DNA from: Eonycteris spelaea
Lineage: Eukaryota > Chordata > Mammalia > Chiroptera > Pteropodidae
Length of the DNA: 64,000 bases
Direction of reading: 5' to 3'
Assembly: GCA_003508835.1 (NCBI GenBank)
Contig: PUFA01000556.1
Span: 1-64,000, forward strand
A program made the position numbers and the translations under genes. Shown here one piece after another: positions 1 to 13,470 of this stretch. The number at the start of each line of letters is the position of its first letter. Positions within the stretch are counted from its first letter, which is position 1. A model generated the notes under the pieces. The model had not been told where the DNA came from. It ran no database searches and saw only the letters and a list, made by a program, of their open reading frames with translations.

Positions 1-404
1 TCTTTGTGATTAAAACAGGGTTTGTAACAGTGATTCTCCCACCCTAAACCACCATTTGGGTGAGAACTCAAATGTTTAACATGCTCCCCTACAGCCTATG
101 ATCTTTTCCAAAGTTGGAGAATCTCTGGTTTATGTTATTAAGTGATAGTATCAGTTTAAAAATTAATTATAATAGATTATAAGGGGTTTACCCAATATTG
201 CACCTATCCTCTTTCCAAAAATATGGGAATAAGCATCTCATGTTATGAAAGAGCATTAACCTTTCAGGCCACTGAAGTCTGTTTAGTGTGGGGGCAGTGC
301 TCTAGGTTAGAAAACTATGGTGGAGGTAGGTCCAGATGAATTCTCTGACAGCAAAGTGAGGAAACAAAGACAGTTTGCATCAAATTAGGCAAACAGGATT
401 CCCC
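1..404. other. unassigned AT-rich DNA
   Basis: Unique-looking AT-rich sequence. I see no gene, no repeat family I can name and no tandem array. Confidence 0.5.
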
Positions 405-545
405 CATGTTACAAATGAGGAAATATATTCAGCAAGACTAAATGACTTTGCCATGGCTACACATTTGTAAATTCTAAATTCATGACTTTAACTTAGATCT
501 TCTGACTTTTGTCTAGTTTCTGGTGTCTTTCTATTACATCATGAT
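405..545 (-). repeat. MIR SINE fragment
   Basis: The order of motifs follows the reverse complement of the MIR core: a 'ttacaaatgaggaaat' block, then a 'gactttgccatggctacac' block matching the MIR segment about accumulating prior values, then the left part of the SINE. It is strongly diverged, as expected for this ancient family. Borders are approximate. Confidence 0.5.
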
Positions 546-984
546 ACCTTTCTGATAAGTAGAATGCATATATTGTATTTTAATCTTTTAAAGGAAAATG
601 AGCAAATTACTTTACATTTTACAATGCAGTTGCACTTTACCAACACTGTTCTTTAGACAGGCATTGCAATGAGGGAAAGTACTAAACAGACTCAGATATA
701 ACCATCATCTGGTGCCAAAGATTCTCAGCAAAGTGTTGTAATTCAACATGCACCAACCAGAACACTAACTAGGAGAGAATGTGAAAAACAAGTAAGCCTA
801 ATTTCTTCCTTTTGAAATATACCCAGTGAAAATAACATCAGAACAAGTTGAATGTAGAAACCAAAGAGTTAAATTCATATGTAATGCTTCCCAAACAGAA
901 TGATAAAGTGGTGCGGTTCATCAAAGACAGCTTCCTAGCAAGGGACTGATCATGTTTGGCTTTCTACACATACAGGACAGATTT

Positions 985-1145
985 CACTAGACTTTCTATC
1001 ATTTATTAGTAGTAGAACCTCAGGCAAGTCATCTTCCCTCCCTATAAACTGAAGAGAAAGTCCATTCTACTAACTCATAAAGTTTTGTGAAGATTCAGTG
1101 AGAAAATAAATGCAAAGCACTTTGTAAGGCATAAAAGCTATTGAT
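985..1145 (+). repeat. MIR SINE fragment
   Basis: Sense-orientation MIR: 'cctcaggcaagtcatcttc', then a degenerate 'ctataaactgaagag' block, then 'gtgaagattcagtgagaaaat' and 'gcaaagcactttgtaaggc', in the same order and spacing as the MIR consensus. Truncated at both ends. Confidence 0.65.
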
Positions 1146-2464
1146 TTGGAGTAGGCAGCAGGTAAGAGCTTGTAATTCCATTACAAACTTTTGAAGATAA
1201 AGAACTGCATCTTGGTTATCTTTCTAATTTCCACAATGTCTTGTTTAGGTGGAATGTTATACACAGCTGGTATTTATTCATTCGTGCATTTTCAAATGGG
1301 TTATTAAAGTATCCAAGAGCTAAATATATAGCTCTGCTTTTTATAAGTAAAAGCACAAATCATTTAAGGATTCCCTTCCTATTAATAAGGAGAAAAAGAA
1401 AAATTATGATAATATGTATCAATCCTTATGCAAGTGGATTTTTTTCTTTAAGAAGGTCAGCTACATGGGGCTTCTTTCAAGCATATGGAATAGGCAGTAG
1501 TTTATGCAATACAACTTGAGGGCACTTAGGATGTACCTCCTGTACCCCCAGATGCTTCCCCTAGCTTCTTGGTTTTGTTAAAAATAACTCTTGCATTAAG
1601 GATTTTTTTTCTTTTGGACCTTGAAGATTTCAATCCTCAAGATTTCTGTTAATATGAGGCAAATAACTCTAGGATAAGTTATGCCTTACTACCATGACAA
1701 TGCTTTTGACTTGACAGCTCTCTGAGAGCAAGGCCCTGAAATAGCATTCCCCAAAGGAAGTTTTGAGAAACACCAATCTCAGGAAAAGCTCTGTGAAAAA
1801 AACAAATGTTCTATAATCATAAAAATTTAGAAAACTCTGACTATTGTATTTTCCACTTAGAAATGTGGAAACATAATGCATTTTACAGACTAAAGGTTAT
1901 AAGTGCTACCATTAAGAAACCTATTTAACTCACTGTTTCATAGACATTTGAAAACAGAACATCTTTTTTTTAGGGGGGATATCAGAGCTCTCTAAAATCC
2001 TCAACACTTGTTTCCTGTGGGACATACTTGGAGTATAATCCTTATAGAAATGAAATACAACTCTTACCAGCTAGGCATACCTAAATAAGTCACATGTTCT
2101 GTCTTGGTTTCCTTACCTATAAAATTGATATATTTCAAGGATCCAGTGAAATAAATCATCTGTGAACGTGTTCTGTAAATTATAAATTATTCTTCATTTC
2201 CAGTTACTTTTAATTTTTGTTACTTTTTATTATATTGTTGGACTTGTGCTAGGCAGTAAATTTTCCCTGCTACGTACTCTACCATGCATTGCTTTAACTC
2301 CAATCTGAAAAGTATTTCTGAATGTATTTAGTTGCTTTTACACTTTAGTATAAATTAAACATTGCCAAGGTGCAAACTTTTTTTTTTTCATAAATATCAC
2401 AATGATACCCTGGCCTTCAATTTACCACTTTCCTAAATTGTAAGTCAATTGAAAAAATTCATTC
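1146..2464. other. unassigned DNA with a weak MIR trace
   Basis: No gene is supported. Around 2085-2150 a MIR-like sense block is visible ('aagtcacatgttctgtcttg' and 'ttccttacctataaaattga'). The short open frames here show no codon bias, domain or splice signal and look like chance. Confidence 0.45.
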
Positions 2465-5400
2465 ACTATTAATGTCCCTAATCGATGCAACAAGAGAGCA
2501 TAACCCTGGTAAACATACACGCACCCAACACAGGAGCACCTACATGTGTAAAGCAATTATTGACCGATGTAAAGAGAGAGATGACAGTGATACACTCATA
2601 ATAGGAAACTTTAAACACCGCATTGACACCAATGGGCAGATCTTCCAGACAGAAAATCAACAAGGAAATAGCAGCATTAAATGACACACTAGACCAGATG
2701 GATTTAATTGATATTTTCAGAGTGTTTCACCCCAAAGCAGCAGAACATGTATTCTTCTCCAGTGCACATGAAATATTTTCTAGGATAGACCACCATGTTA
2801 GGCCGCACACACAAAAAAAATATCAATAAATTTAAGAAGATTGAAATCATTTCAAGTGTCTTCTCTGGCCACGATGGGATGAAACTAAAAATCATACAAA
2901 CACATGGAGGCTAAATAACATGCTACTAAACAAAGAATGGGTTAAAAATGAGGTCAAGGAAGAAATCAGAAGATATCTAGAGACAAACAAAAACACGACA
3001 ACTCAAATCTATAAGACACAGAAAAAAGAGGTCCTAAGAGGTAAATTCAGACTTACCTCAAGAAACAAGAAAAAATCTCGAATTAACAATCTAATCTTAC
3101 ACTTAAAGGAACTAGGAAAAGAACTGCAAATGAAACCTGAAGTGAATAAAAGGAAGGAAATAATAAAAATCAGAGTAGAAATAAATTAAATACAGTCTAG
3201 AAAAACACTACAAAAGATCAATAAAACCAAGAGCTGGTTCTTTGAAAATATAAATAAAAGTGATAAACCTTTAACCAGACTCATCAAGAAAAAAAGAGAG
3301 AGGACCCAAACAAATAAAATCAGAAATGAAAGAGGAGAAATAACTATGGACTCTACAGAAACACAAAGGATTATAAGAAAATACTATGAGCAATTATATG
3401 TCAACAAATTGGACAATCTGGAAGAAATAGATACATTTCTAGAAACATACGATCTCCCAAGATTGAGTCAAGAAGAAACAAAACATCTGAACTGACCAAT
3501 TACCACCAACAAAATCAAATCAGCAATCAAAAAAAAAAAAAAAAAACTCCCCCAAATCAAAAATCCTGGACCAGATGACATCATAGGTGAATTTTACAAA
3601 ATATCAAAAGAAGACTTAATGTCTATTCTTAAACTATTCCAAAAAAATCCAACAGGAGAGAAGTTTCCCTAATTCCTTTTACAAGGCCACCATTACCCTG
3701 ATTCCAAAACCAGACAAAAATATCACACACACACAAAAAGAAAACTATAGGCTGACATCCCTGGTGAACATTAATCCAAAAATCCTCAACAAAATATTAA
3801 CAAACCAAATTCAGCAATACATTAAAAATATTATGCACCATGATCAAGTTGGACTTATTCTTGAGATACAAGGTTGGTTAAACATTTGCAAATCTATGTG
3901 ATCTACCACATTAACAAACTGAAAGATAAAAATCATATGATCATAACAATAGATGCAGAAAAAGCATTCAACAAAATCCATTTATGGTTAAAATTATCAT
4001 CAAAGTGGGAATAGAGGGAACATACTGCAACAAAACAAAGGACATATAAAACAAACCTACAATTAACATCATACTGAATGGGGAAGGCTAAAGCATTTTC
4101 CTTAAGATTAGAACAAGACAAGGATGCCCACTTTCACCACTTCTATTTACCATTGTATTGGAAGTCCTAGACACAGCAATCACACAATAAAGAGAAATAA
4201 AAAGTATCCAAACTGAGAAGGAAGGAGTAAATTTGTCATTATTTGCAAAAATGTCCTGATCTTTTTTTTTTAATTCAGAAACCTAAAGATTCACCAAAAA
4301 CTATTACATCTGATAAATGAATTCTGTAAAGTGGCAGGATACAAAATTAATATTCAGAAGTCAGTTGCATTTTTATACACCAATGATGATCTACAGAAAG
4401 AGAAATTAAGAAAACAATTCCATTTACAATTGCATCAAAAACAATGAAATACCTAAAAATCAAATTAAGCAAGGATGTAAAAGACCTGTTTTTGTAAAAT
4501 TATAAATCATTAAAAAACTGAAGAAGATACAAATAAAAGGAATCATATAGCATGCTCATGGGTAAGAAGAATTAACATAGTTAAAAAGGCCATACTACCC
4601 AAAGCAATCTATAGATTCAATGCAATCCCTATCAAAATACCAATGACATTTTTCAGAGAACTATAACAGATAATCCAAAAATTTATATAGAACCATAATA
4701 AATCCTGAATAGCCATAGCAATCTTGAGAAAGAAGCACAAAATAAGAGGTACCACACAATCTGATATCAAATTATATCACAAGGTGATAGTAATTAAAAC
4801 AGCATGGTACTGGCATAAAAACAGATGCATAGGTCACTGGAACAAAATAGACAGCCCAGAAATAAATCCATGCCTATATGGTCACTTAATCTATTACATA
4901 GGAAGCAAGAATATACAATCTCTTCAACAAAATGATCCTGGGAAAACTGGATGGGACACATGCATAAAAATAAAACTAGACCACCTTCTTTCACCATATA
5001 CAATAATAAACTCAAAATAGATTAAAGACTTAAATGTAGGACCACAAACCATAAAACATCTAGAAAAAAAAAAACATAGGCAGTAAACTCTCTGATATTG
5101 TTATTAGTAATTTTTTTCTGATATATCTTCTCAGGCAAGACAAAAGAAAAAAAATAAGCAAATGGGACTACATCAAACTAAAAAGTTTTTGCACAGCAAA
5201 GGAAACCATCAACAAAATTAAAAGAAAGCCTACTGAATGGGAGAAGATATTCACCTGTGATATGTCAGATAAGGGGTTAATATCCAAAATTTATACAGAA
5301 CTCATACAACTCAACAACAATAAAACAAACAATCCAATTAAAAATGGGCAAAAGACCGACCTGAATAGGTATTTCTCCAAAGAGGAAATTCAGATGGCCA

Positions 5401-6890
5401 ATAGACATATGAAAAGATGCCAAAATCATGAATCATCAGAGAAATGCAAATTAAAACCACAATGAGCAAGGGAAGTAAAAGCAAAAATAAATTAATGGAA
5501 CTATGTCAAACTAAAAAGCTTCTGCACAGCAAAAGAAACCATCAACAATGTAAAGAGACAACCATCTAAACGGGAAAATACATTTGCAACCAATGCCTCC
5601 CACAAGGGCCTAATATCCAAAGTATACAAAAAACTCATACAACTAAATAACAACAGAAAAAAATAAACAATTCAATCAAAAAATATGGGCTGAGGACCTG
5701 AACAGACACTTTCCCTACAGGACATACAAAAGGGCAACAAATATTTGAAAAGATGCTCAACATCATTAGCTATTAGGGAAATGCAAATCAAAACCACAAT
5801 GAGATACCATCTCACACCTCTTAGAATAGCTATAATCAACAAGACAGGTAATAACAAATGTTGGAAAGGATGCCGAGAAAAAGGATCTCTCACACACTGC
5901 TGGTGGGACTGCAAATTGGTATAGCCACTATGGAAAACAGTATGGAGGTTCTCAAAAAAGTAAGAATTGATCTACCATATGATCCAGCAATCTCTCTACT
6001 GGGTATTTACCCCAAAGACTTGAAACCTCATATCCAAAAAGATATTTGCATAGCGATGTTCATAGAAGCATTATTCACAGTGGCCAGGACATGGAAGCGA
6101 CCAAAGTGTCCTACAATAGATGATTGGATAAAAAAAGCTGTGGTTCATATATACAATGGAATATTACTCAGCCATAGAGAAGATGATATATTGCCATTTG
6201 CAATAACATAGATGGACCTCAAATAATCATGCTAAGCAAAATAAACCAGACAGAAAAGGTTGAAAATCACATGATTTCACTTTTAATGTGGGATATAAAC
6301 GTAAAAGCAACAAAGGAATGGGAAAAACAAGCAGAGACTCATGGACATGGACAATAGAATAGTGATTATCAGAGGGTCAAGGGCAGAGGGGGTGGGGTAA
6401 ACATGGTAAAGAGGGTCAAATATGTGGTGACAGAAAGAAATCTAACTATGGGTAGTGAACACACAGTGTAAATATATATATGCCTTACTGTTATTGTGTA
6501 CAACTGAAACATTGGATTTCATTAACCAATGCCACCATAAAAAATTAATTAATTAATTAATTTTAAAAAAACACAATGAGATGTCATCTCACACCCATCC
6601 AAATGGCTATCATCAATAAATCAATAAATAAATGTTGGCAAGGATGTAGAGAAAAGGGAACCCTTGGTACACTGTTGGTGGGATTGCAAATGGTATAGCC
6701 ACTAAGGAAAACAGTCTGGAATCATTTACATGTAGAATAAATAAAAAAGTTAACTATATGAGGTGATGGATGGTAATTAACTTAGTTGTAGTAATCATTT
6801 CACAATATACACATTCATCAAATTATCACATTGTATACTTTAAATGTATACTATCGTTTGTTAATTATTCCTTAATAAAAATGAAAATGG
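2465..6890 (+). mobile_element. old L1 LINE, 5'-truncated, interrupted by a younger L1
   Basis: Sense-strand L1 starting inside the ORF2 endonuclease region and running through the reverse transcriptase to the 3' UTR. Translated pieces show the L1 ORF2 order: the end of the endonuclease, the linker, the RT palm, and the C-terminal Cys/His region. Frames are broken many times, and the catalytic FADD box near 4230-4255 is destroyed. The 3' end (about 6740-6890) matches the old L1M type, with a 'gtgatggatggtaattaact' block and a run-out after 'ccttaataaaaatga'. It is split at 5466/6567 by a second L1. I infer an L1MA/L1MB-age copy from the 3' UTR; the exact subfamily is not determined. Confidence 0.85.
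5467..6566 (+). mobile_element. younger 5'-truncated L1 nested in the older L1
   Basis: The ORF2 text restarts: a block about lysine-rich, 'catcaaactaaaaagttttt' sequence seen at 5171-5200 reappears as a second version at 5505-5525, then runs to an L1 3' UTR and an AT-rich tail of ATTA units. The interrupted host sequence resumes at 6567. Flanks carry a target-site duplication: AAAACCACAATGAG at 5453-5466 and AAAAACACAATGAG at 6567-6580 (one mismatch). The UTR ending 'ggatttcattaaccaatg' is shared with the full-length L1 that ends near 37520, so both belong to the same younger family. The longest surviving frame (5858-6211) is the ORF2 C-terminus. Confidence 0.88.
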
Positions 6891-8620
6891 TTTTAAATGG
6901 CAGAAAGACAAAGTAGAACCTCAGTCACTTGACTCTTAGAGTAAAAACACTTCTAGTCTGAAGAAAGTAAAAATTATAGCCCAAAACATCATTTGCCCAA
7001 ATTGTATGAATTTAGACTGACTGTAATAAGAATCATGTTAGAATTATTCTCTCAGCTTACACAAATAAAATATACTTTAATCTGATAAAAATAATACTAG
7101 TGAATAAGTTATACACCTTATTTGTCAGTAATTTTGCCATTTTCATTTTATAAAAAATTTTAAATATTAATAGCTGCTCCTTTGAAGAACAGTTTAAGAA
7201 ACCATAATAATAGTATATTTTAGGATGAACAACCTACTGAAATAAATAACTGCATAAAATAATTAATTGTCAATTTTTTCTACTTTGTTATATCTTGAAG
7301 GGAGGCTATATTTTAATGAGTTATAAGTTCTTCATGAAGAATATGTAGGATTCTCCCAAGATGCACTAAATTCTCCAACATAAGATGGCTATTCACTTTA
7401 ACGAATTCCTCCATGGCTTTGATATTTTTACAAAAAAAAAAAAAAAAAAAAACTCAATGCTAATTAGTCTCCCTCAGTTAAATTAGCTGAATTGGGTGGT
7501 CTGGTTTCTTTCTATGTCACACAGAATTCTAACAATTCCATCAATCTGCCAGTTTCAAGTGATTTTACTAGAGGGCAGGAAGATCACATCACAACGATGT
7601 GAACAGCAAAGTTGACTTATGAATAATTAACAGAATTTACAATATAATTATTTCCTTTGATTTGTGTCCACTTAAAATACAAAAAAATATATATGAACAT
7701 CTATATGATTAAAAATACCATATACAGATCTCTTAAGAAAACAATAAAGTCATTCACAAATGGTGGATGGAACTTGCAGTTAGTTTCTTGTGACTAACAG
7801 CATATACCTTTTAGTATATAAACTGTCAAAGGGAGTTCATAGTACCCAGAAAAAAAAAGAATTGGTAAAGACAATTACTGTTCTTTTAAGATATTCTTTT
7901 TTTCTGGGGGGGGTGCTTTTTTGGTGAAGTTTAATTTACTCTTTGAGAAAAGTCAAGAATTGGGTTGTCATAACAGTCTATACTAACTGTTAATGACAGT
8001 ACATCTGCCATTATTCTTAAAATACATCTGTCTAAAGCAGCTATTTGCCCTGACTTTGCTATATTGCTACAAACCACTTTAAGCAAGAGATCTTCCAATT
8101 ATGTCCAGGAAAAAAAAGTGGATTCTACCTCCTTAAGCAAATGTTATAAAAAAAAAAGGAGGTTAAGAAAATTCTTGGCTTCAAAAAGGAAAAAATAATG
8201 CAACCCAGTTATGACCTGTGATATTTGAGCTTCTGGATCAAATGCTTTTCCCTGTAAAATAACACCATCCTTGACTCTTGTTATATTTATTAAAGTATCA
8301 GCATCATACTACCTCTATATATTTAAAAATTGTAAACACAGCAATTGCAGCCACTATGAATAAATGCAGGAAGTTATCACATAAGAGAGTGATGGAGAAA
8401 AGGCAGGCAAATTTTTGTTGTACCGAGCAAATAAATCTACAAGGCTTAAGTTACAATCATTTTAAAGTTTTAATTATAAATCAGAATATTGTCTTTCTCT
8501 TATTCAACATGTCATTATTTTCTGGAAAGTAATGAGCAAATAGAATTAATTTTCCAGAACATTTCACAGCATAAATGATGAAATAGAATGCTTCTGCTAG
8601 AGTGAATATTCACCAGAGGG
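6891..8620. other. unassigned AT-rich DNA
   Basis: No gene or named repeat seen. There is a poly(A) run at about 7431-7451 and several short A or G runs. Confidence 0.5.
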
Positions 8621-8625
8621 CACTA

Positions 8626-8639
8626 CACTGCATATATAT

Positions 8640-8682
<43 letters not shown>

Positions 8683-8762
8683 TATGTATGTTATGTATGT
8701 ATGTATATACACACACACTATGTGTGTGTATATGTATTATATATATATATATATATATATGC
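8626..8762. repeat. (TA)n / (TG)n compound microsatellite
   Basis: Alternating TA runs surround short TATG and CA/TG blocks. The open frame through it is a product of the repeat. Confidence 0.95.
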
Positions 8763-11193
8763 ACCAAATCTTGCAGACATTGTATATTTTAAATGTATAA
8801 GGATTAACAAGGCTATAATTCTCTATGCCACCCCAAAATAAACTAAACGCAAACTTACTTTTTTAAAATAAGTGAAAACATCCGAATCCCTTCCTTTTCT
8901 AAATTTCTACAGAAACTACAGTTTATATTACACGTTTTGGTAATTACATTATTTTGTTGTTTCATGTGTACACATATTGTTTACCAATAGGATACCTTAA
9001 AGGTAGGAAACAGGACCAGATTATTTGCTACTTGGAATTCTCCATCTCTGTCCTAGTACCTAAAATATTAGTTAACACTACTTAAATTTGTTTTAGAATG
9101 TTATGTGGAGTTAACCAAGACAACTTAAAGCAATAATCCATCAAATTTCTATTATTCCCATAAAGGAACACTGGATCTTTTCAAATATTACTCTTGTTAG
9201 TTACCATTAACCGAACATTTGCGATGTGATAGACCCTGTGTTAAGCTGCACAACACACACACACACAAACATACCCTTTAAATAAAATACTAATTTTTCA
9301 CTATACACATGATTTAGGCAATATTCTCACTTGAAAATCAAGTTGTTGCAAAAAGATTGAATAGTAAAAACCAGAGTCAGCTATTTGCGTCATTTAAACT
9401 TTAATAAAATATTTATTATAGCATTTCAATTAACTCTATACTTATTGAGCACCTCTTATTTGTAATGTACTATTTTGTGGAAAAATCAAAACACATAAGG
9501 CTTGTTACCTATTTCAAGGTTGATGCTTCCTAGAAAGCAGCAATCAAATCACAAAGTATATCTTTTCTTTAGCTACAGCTGGGATTTTTAAGATTTTTTT
9601 CCCCAATCACAATTGTTCATTTCAACATTATTCATAATATTGGAATATAAAGTGATCTTTTGACCATTTTCTATGAAAACTTCCCGTGTGTAAATCTGAA
9701 ACTACACTGTACACTGAACAGATACCAAATGCATCTGGAACATTGATAGAGGCAAAGGCAAGGAAAGAACCTAGCAATAAGAGTGTCACAGTGAGTAAGA
9801 TCCATCATTGCCTCACCTACAAAGCACAGATAGAGGGAAGTCCAGTAAGTGCTGAAAATCTCAGTAGCAATAAAGAGGAATCAAAATTGAGTAAAACTAA
9901 TTAAAGAAAGATTGTTTTAAAACTTAAGCTTCTAAGTAATTTTGAAAGGGTAAGAGATAGGTATTAGCTGAAAGGAGAGAGTAGGGTTTTCCAGAAATGA
10001 ATGTGCCTTGAGTCAAAAAAAATTGAAGCAGATTAAAATGTCTGCAGAAAAGCCTCCATAATGAAGAGTAATGAATAATGAAATTAGTCAAATATGAAGA
10101 GTATTGAAAAAATGAGGAGTTAATATAAGGGTTTATAGTTATCATGAAAAGAATGAAATGTAGAGATCTGTATAACACTCAAAAGAGAAGATGGTCTCAG
10201 AGATATTATAAAGATCAGGAGGGTTTTGGTGTTGGGATAACAAAAGACAAAGGAAGTGGAGTTTTAAAAAAATTATTATTAAAATTGACAGTATGGGGGT
10301 AAGTGACACTACTAACAAGATGGAAAAAGTAGCGGTCACTATCTGGTAACAGGAAAATGATAAATTTTATTTTATGATGTTTCAATACCGGAAGCCATAA
10401 AATAGGAATATTAAAATGAATATTTTTATTTAATATCTGTGTTTTTAATACAGCTATAACTAAGGTAACATTTTTACTGAGAATTTTGGTACCACAGTCT
10501 AAGTCTTCTCTATATTTTTTTGGTTTAGTTGCTTAATGACCTTACTTGAGGGTCCTCAGACTGAACTAGCAAACACATACTTTATATAACTCTTTCTGAG
10601 TCTGTTATAGAGCCATACAGGCTGTTGTTATTTTAAACATGACTATCTTGAATGCTCTTGTCCATCTTGAAACTATCAATACGATGAATCTTAATAAGCA
10701 ATTAAATAAATGACATTTGTCGTCTGTAATGTTTATAAAAGGTGAATGCAACCAAAGCCCTCCAAACACCCAAATTATCTTTCTTTGTAATTAGATTTTA
10801 ATTCCAATGATAAAAATAGCATTTTGGATGGTCTATTGAACTCAGACATTCTGTTAGAACTAAATGATAACAAAGTCAACATTTCTAATAACTTCTAACT
10901 TCTTATACCTTCTAATATTTGTAGATAGACATGGATACTTGTAGTATTTTGCAAGAACATTAATCTTTAATCTGCTCAGGGACAAATTCCAGCATTTTAC
11001 AAAAATGTTGAAGATTTTTCCAAATCCTTTCAACAACTGTCCACTTGTATATAAAAATCCTCGGAGCCATTTATAGTTAATCTTTTCCTAGTTTTTCTGT
11101 AGGATAGCCAAGCAAAAAAAAAATATATTTACTGTATATCATGTATCAGTTCATGTAATCGATCTTTTGGGAGAGACAACAGAGCTTAAGGCA
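8763..11193. other. unassigned AT-rich DNA with a short MIR trace
   Basis: About 9195-9260 resembles antisense MIR ('aacatttgcgatgtgataga', 'ccctgtgttaagctgcac'), followed by a short CA run at 9247-9266. Nothing else is assignable. Confidence 0.45.
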
Positions 11194-11642
11194 TGTATTA
11201 GTTTCCTATTTGCTGCTATAACAAATTACCACAAACTTAGTGGTTTAAAACAGTACAAATGTATTTCTTAAGTTCTGGAGGGCAGAAGTCCAAACTCGAG
11301 GTATCAGCAGGCCTGGTTCCTTTTGGGAGAATCTATTTCCTTGCCTTTTTTTAGTTTCTAAAGGCTACCTGCATTCCTTGATTCATGGCTCCATCTTCAC
11401 ATGTCTCCAGCCTCTTGATTCCACTATCGCATCTCCTACTACTGGTTCTGCCCTTCCTACTTTGGTTTTATAAGGCCCCTTGTGATTGTATCAAGTCCAC
11501 TCAGATAGTACAGGATAATCTCATTTTAAGACCCTTAACCTGAATCACATCAGCAAATCCATTTTGCCATCTAAGGTAGCATTCACAGGTTCCAGAGATT
11601 AGGATGTAAACATCTTTGGGAGCCATTATTCAATCTATTACA
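11194..11642 (-). mobile_element. solo LTR of MaLR (MLT1-like) type
   Basis: A 449-bp element in reverse orientation, bounded by TG...CA. It opens with 'tgtattagtttcctatttgc', continues with 'ttctggagggcagaagtcc' and 'ggttccagagattaggatgt'-type blocks, and closes with 'caatctattaca', which is the MLT1-type LTR read backwards. A 5-bp target duplication is visible: AGGCA before and GGGCA after (4 of 5 match). This length of duplication fits the ERVL/MaLR class. There is no internal retroviral sequence, so it is a solo LTR. Confidence 0.82.
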
Positions 11643-12659
11643 GGGCACATCATGTTAACAAGATAGAAACTTATGTCAAATACCTTATCTGTTAAGATCA
11701 GTAGTGTAGCCACACATAAATACTCTATCATAGACACCATAAAAAAACAGCTCCTTACCTGTAACTAGACCAAATGTTGAGCAAAGAGAACAATACAACT
11801 CTTCCCAACTACTGACTTGCCATGAATTTCAATCACTATTTCTCTATCTTCCTTTAGTTCTTGATTTATAGCTATTATACTATGGACCAGAGATAAGAGA
11901 ATGGACTTAACAATTCATGTCAGTTATATTCTCAGCAGAAAATTGGCTGGTCTGGAATTACTGTTGAGGGTCCTTTTCATTTTATCAACTGTACAGATGA
12001 ATATACCTAAAATGTGACAGGCCACATAAAATTTTATCAGCTCCCTTTCTTTAGGTCTAAATGAGTTATCTAACAAATAAAATAACCCCTTTCACTACTA
12101 GCACAGCATTTCCTTATTAATCGTCATTGGAAGATAGGTCAATAGTTATCTGAATATCATAAAAGTATATGACAATAAATCAAACCTAAGAACCCATTAT
12201 TGTTTATTTTGTCCCATCTCCTTGGTACATCTTTCCTCTAACCCTATTACCACCCTTTTGGCATTCTATGTCCTAGTTTCTTTCTTTCTCATGGCTGAAT
12301 CTTAGATTTAGATACATTCTGGTACTCCTAGACTCACATTATAAAAAAAGTTTTGTTGAAGTGTTTTCCAGAAAAAAAAAAACATCTAAAGTCAGACAGC
12401 AAGCTACCTTATTAATTACTATTGAATAAAAATTATATATCAACTAGAGTATCTTTCAGTTTATCCTTTATATGGCAATATTTGACATGTGGGACCATAT
12501 ATAAATCTTTTTGAAACACTCTCATAGTCATTTATGCCATGCCAAAAATTTAAGAGAAATTTTCCTCTAATGGCATCAGTTATATATCTCCAGGTAGTTG
12601 ACACCTCTGACCATGTTTTCATGATATCCAGTCAAACATCTCACTATGCTCATGAAATG
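11643..12659. other. unassigned AT-rich DNA
   Basis: No gene or named repeat recognised. Confidence 0.5.
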
Positions 12660-13260
12660 TGTGTGTTAATGTGCCGTTGAGTAAACTCCAGCTCCTGATG
12701 ACCCTATGAATGAAGGATGTCTACAATGTCCGGTCCTCAAAAGCCCTGCTCAGCTCCTGTAGACTCATGCCTATGGAATCCTTTATGAAGTCAATTCATC
12801 TCACATTTGGTCTTTCTATTTTCCTGCTGAAATTTACTTTTCCCAGCATTATGGTCTTTTCGAAACAGTCCTGCCTTCTCATGATGTGCCAAAAGTAGCA
12901 TAGTAGTTTTGTCATTTTTGCCTCCAGCGATGGTTTGGGCTTAATTTGCTCTAGGACCTACTTGCCCATTTTTCTGGCTATCTAGGGTATCCATAGAACT
13001 CTCCAACACCATATTTCAAATGAATCATTTTTTTTTTCCTACTGGCCTTCTTCAATGTTTCATTTTCACATCTGTATATAGTAATTGGGGATACGAGGTT
13101 GTGGATGATTTTAGCTTTGGTCTCTAATGGTACATCTTTGCTCGGGGTTATCTTTCCTAATTATTCTATTGCTGCCTTTCTGAGTTTCAGCCTTCTCTTG
13201 CTTTCTTGAATGCCTCTCATTAAATTTTACTGCCATCCTCTGTAACCATAGTACTTATTA
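12660..13260 (-). mobile_element. BovB-like RTE LINE, 3' fragment
   Basis: Read on the minus strand, this stretch translates in pieces to the C-terminal end of an RTE/BovB-clade reverse transcriptase. Visible in order: a decayed match to the family's 'EIKRRL' segment, then 'GKITPSKDVPLETKAKII', then the 'VSPITIYRCE' segment (family form VFPVxMYGCE), then the segment about the Trp-rich motif, the 'SYFGH'-type block and the terminal 'RWxD' block, ending in the UTR-like 3' end near 12660. Frames are broken by several indels and stops. It is 5' truncated near 13260. The closest match I recall is the RTE-BovB of squamates, ruminants, horse and some bats; the subfamily is not determined. Confidence 0.8.
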
Positions 13261-13334
13261 ACTACTATTAATAAACTGTTCCAAGATCCCTAAGCAAATT
13301 GAATTATATGGCAATGAAAATGATACAATAGGAG

Positions 13335-13470
13335 ACATTGTTCAGTGACCAGAGGATTCAGAGTAAATACATTGCCATTTCTTTCCATCACTGCCAGTTT
13401 GGCTTTGATAAGGCACTTAATCCTTCTGAGACATGGTTCTTCCATTCATAAAATGAGATAGTACTAATTG
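13335..13470 (+). repeat. MIR SINE fragment
   Basis: Sense MIR order: 'ccagtttggctttgataagg', 'cacttaatccttctgagaca', 'ttcataaaatgagatagtac'. Diverged and truncated. Confidence 0.6.

Noticed and set aside
5858..6211. 117-residue plus-strand frame
   Set aside because: It is the C-terminus of L1 ORF2, part of the nested L1, not a separate gene.
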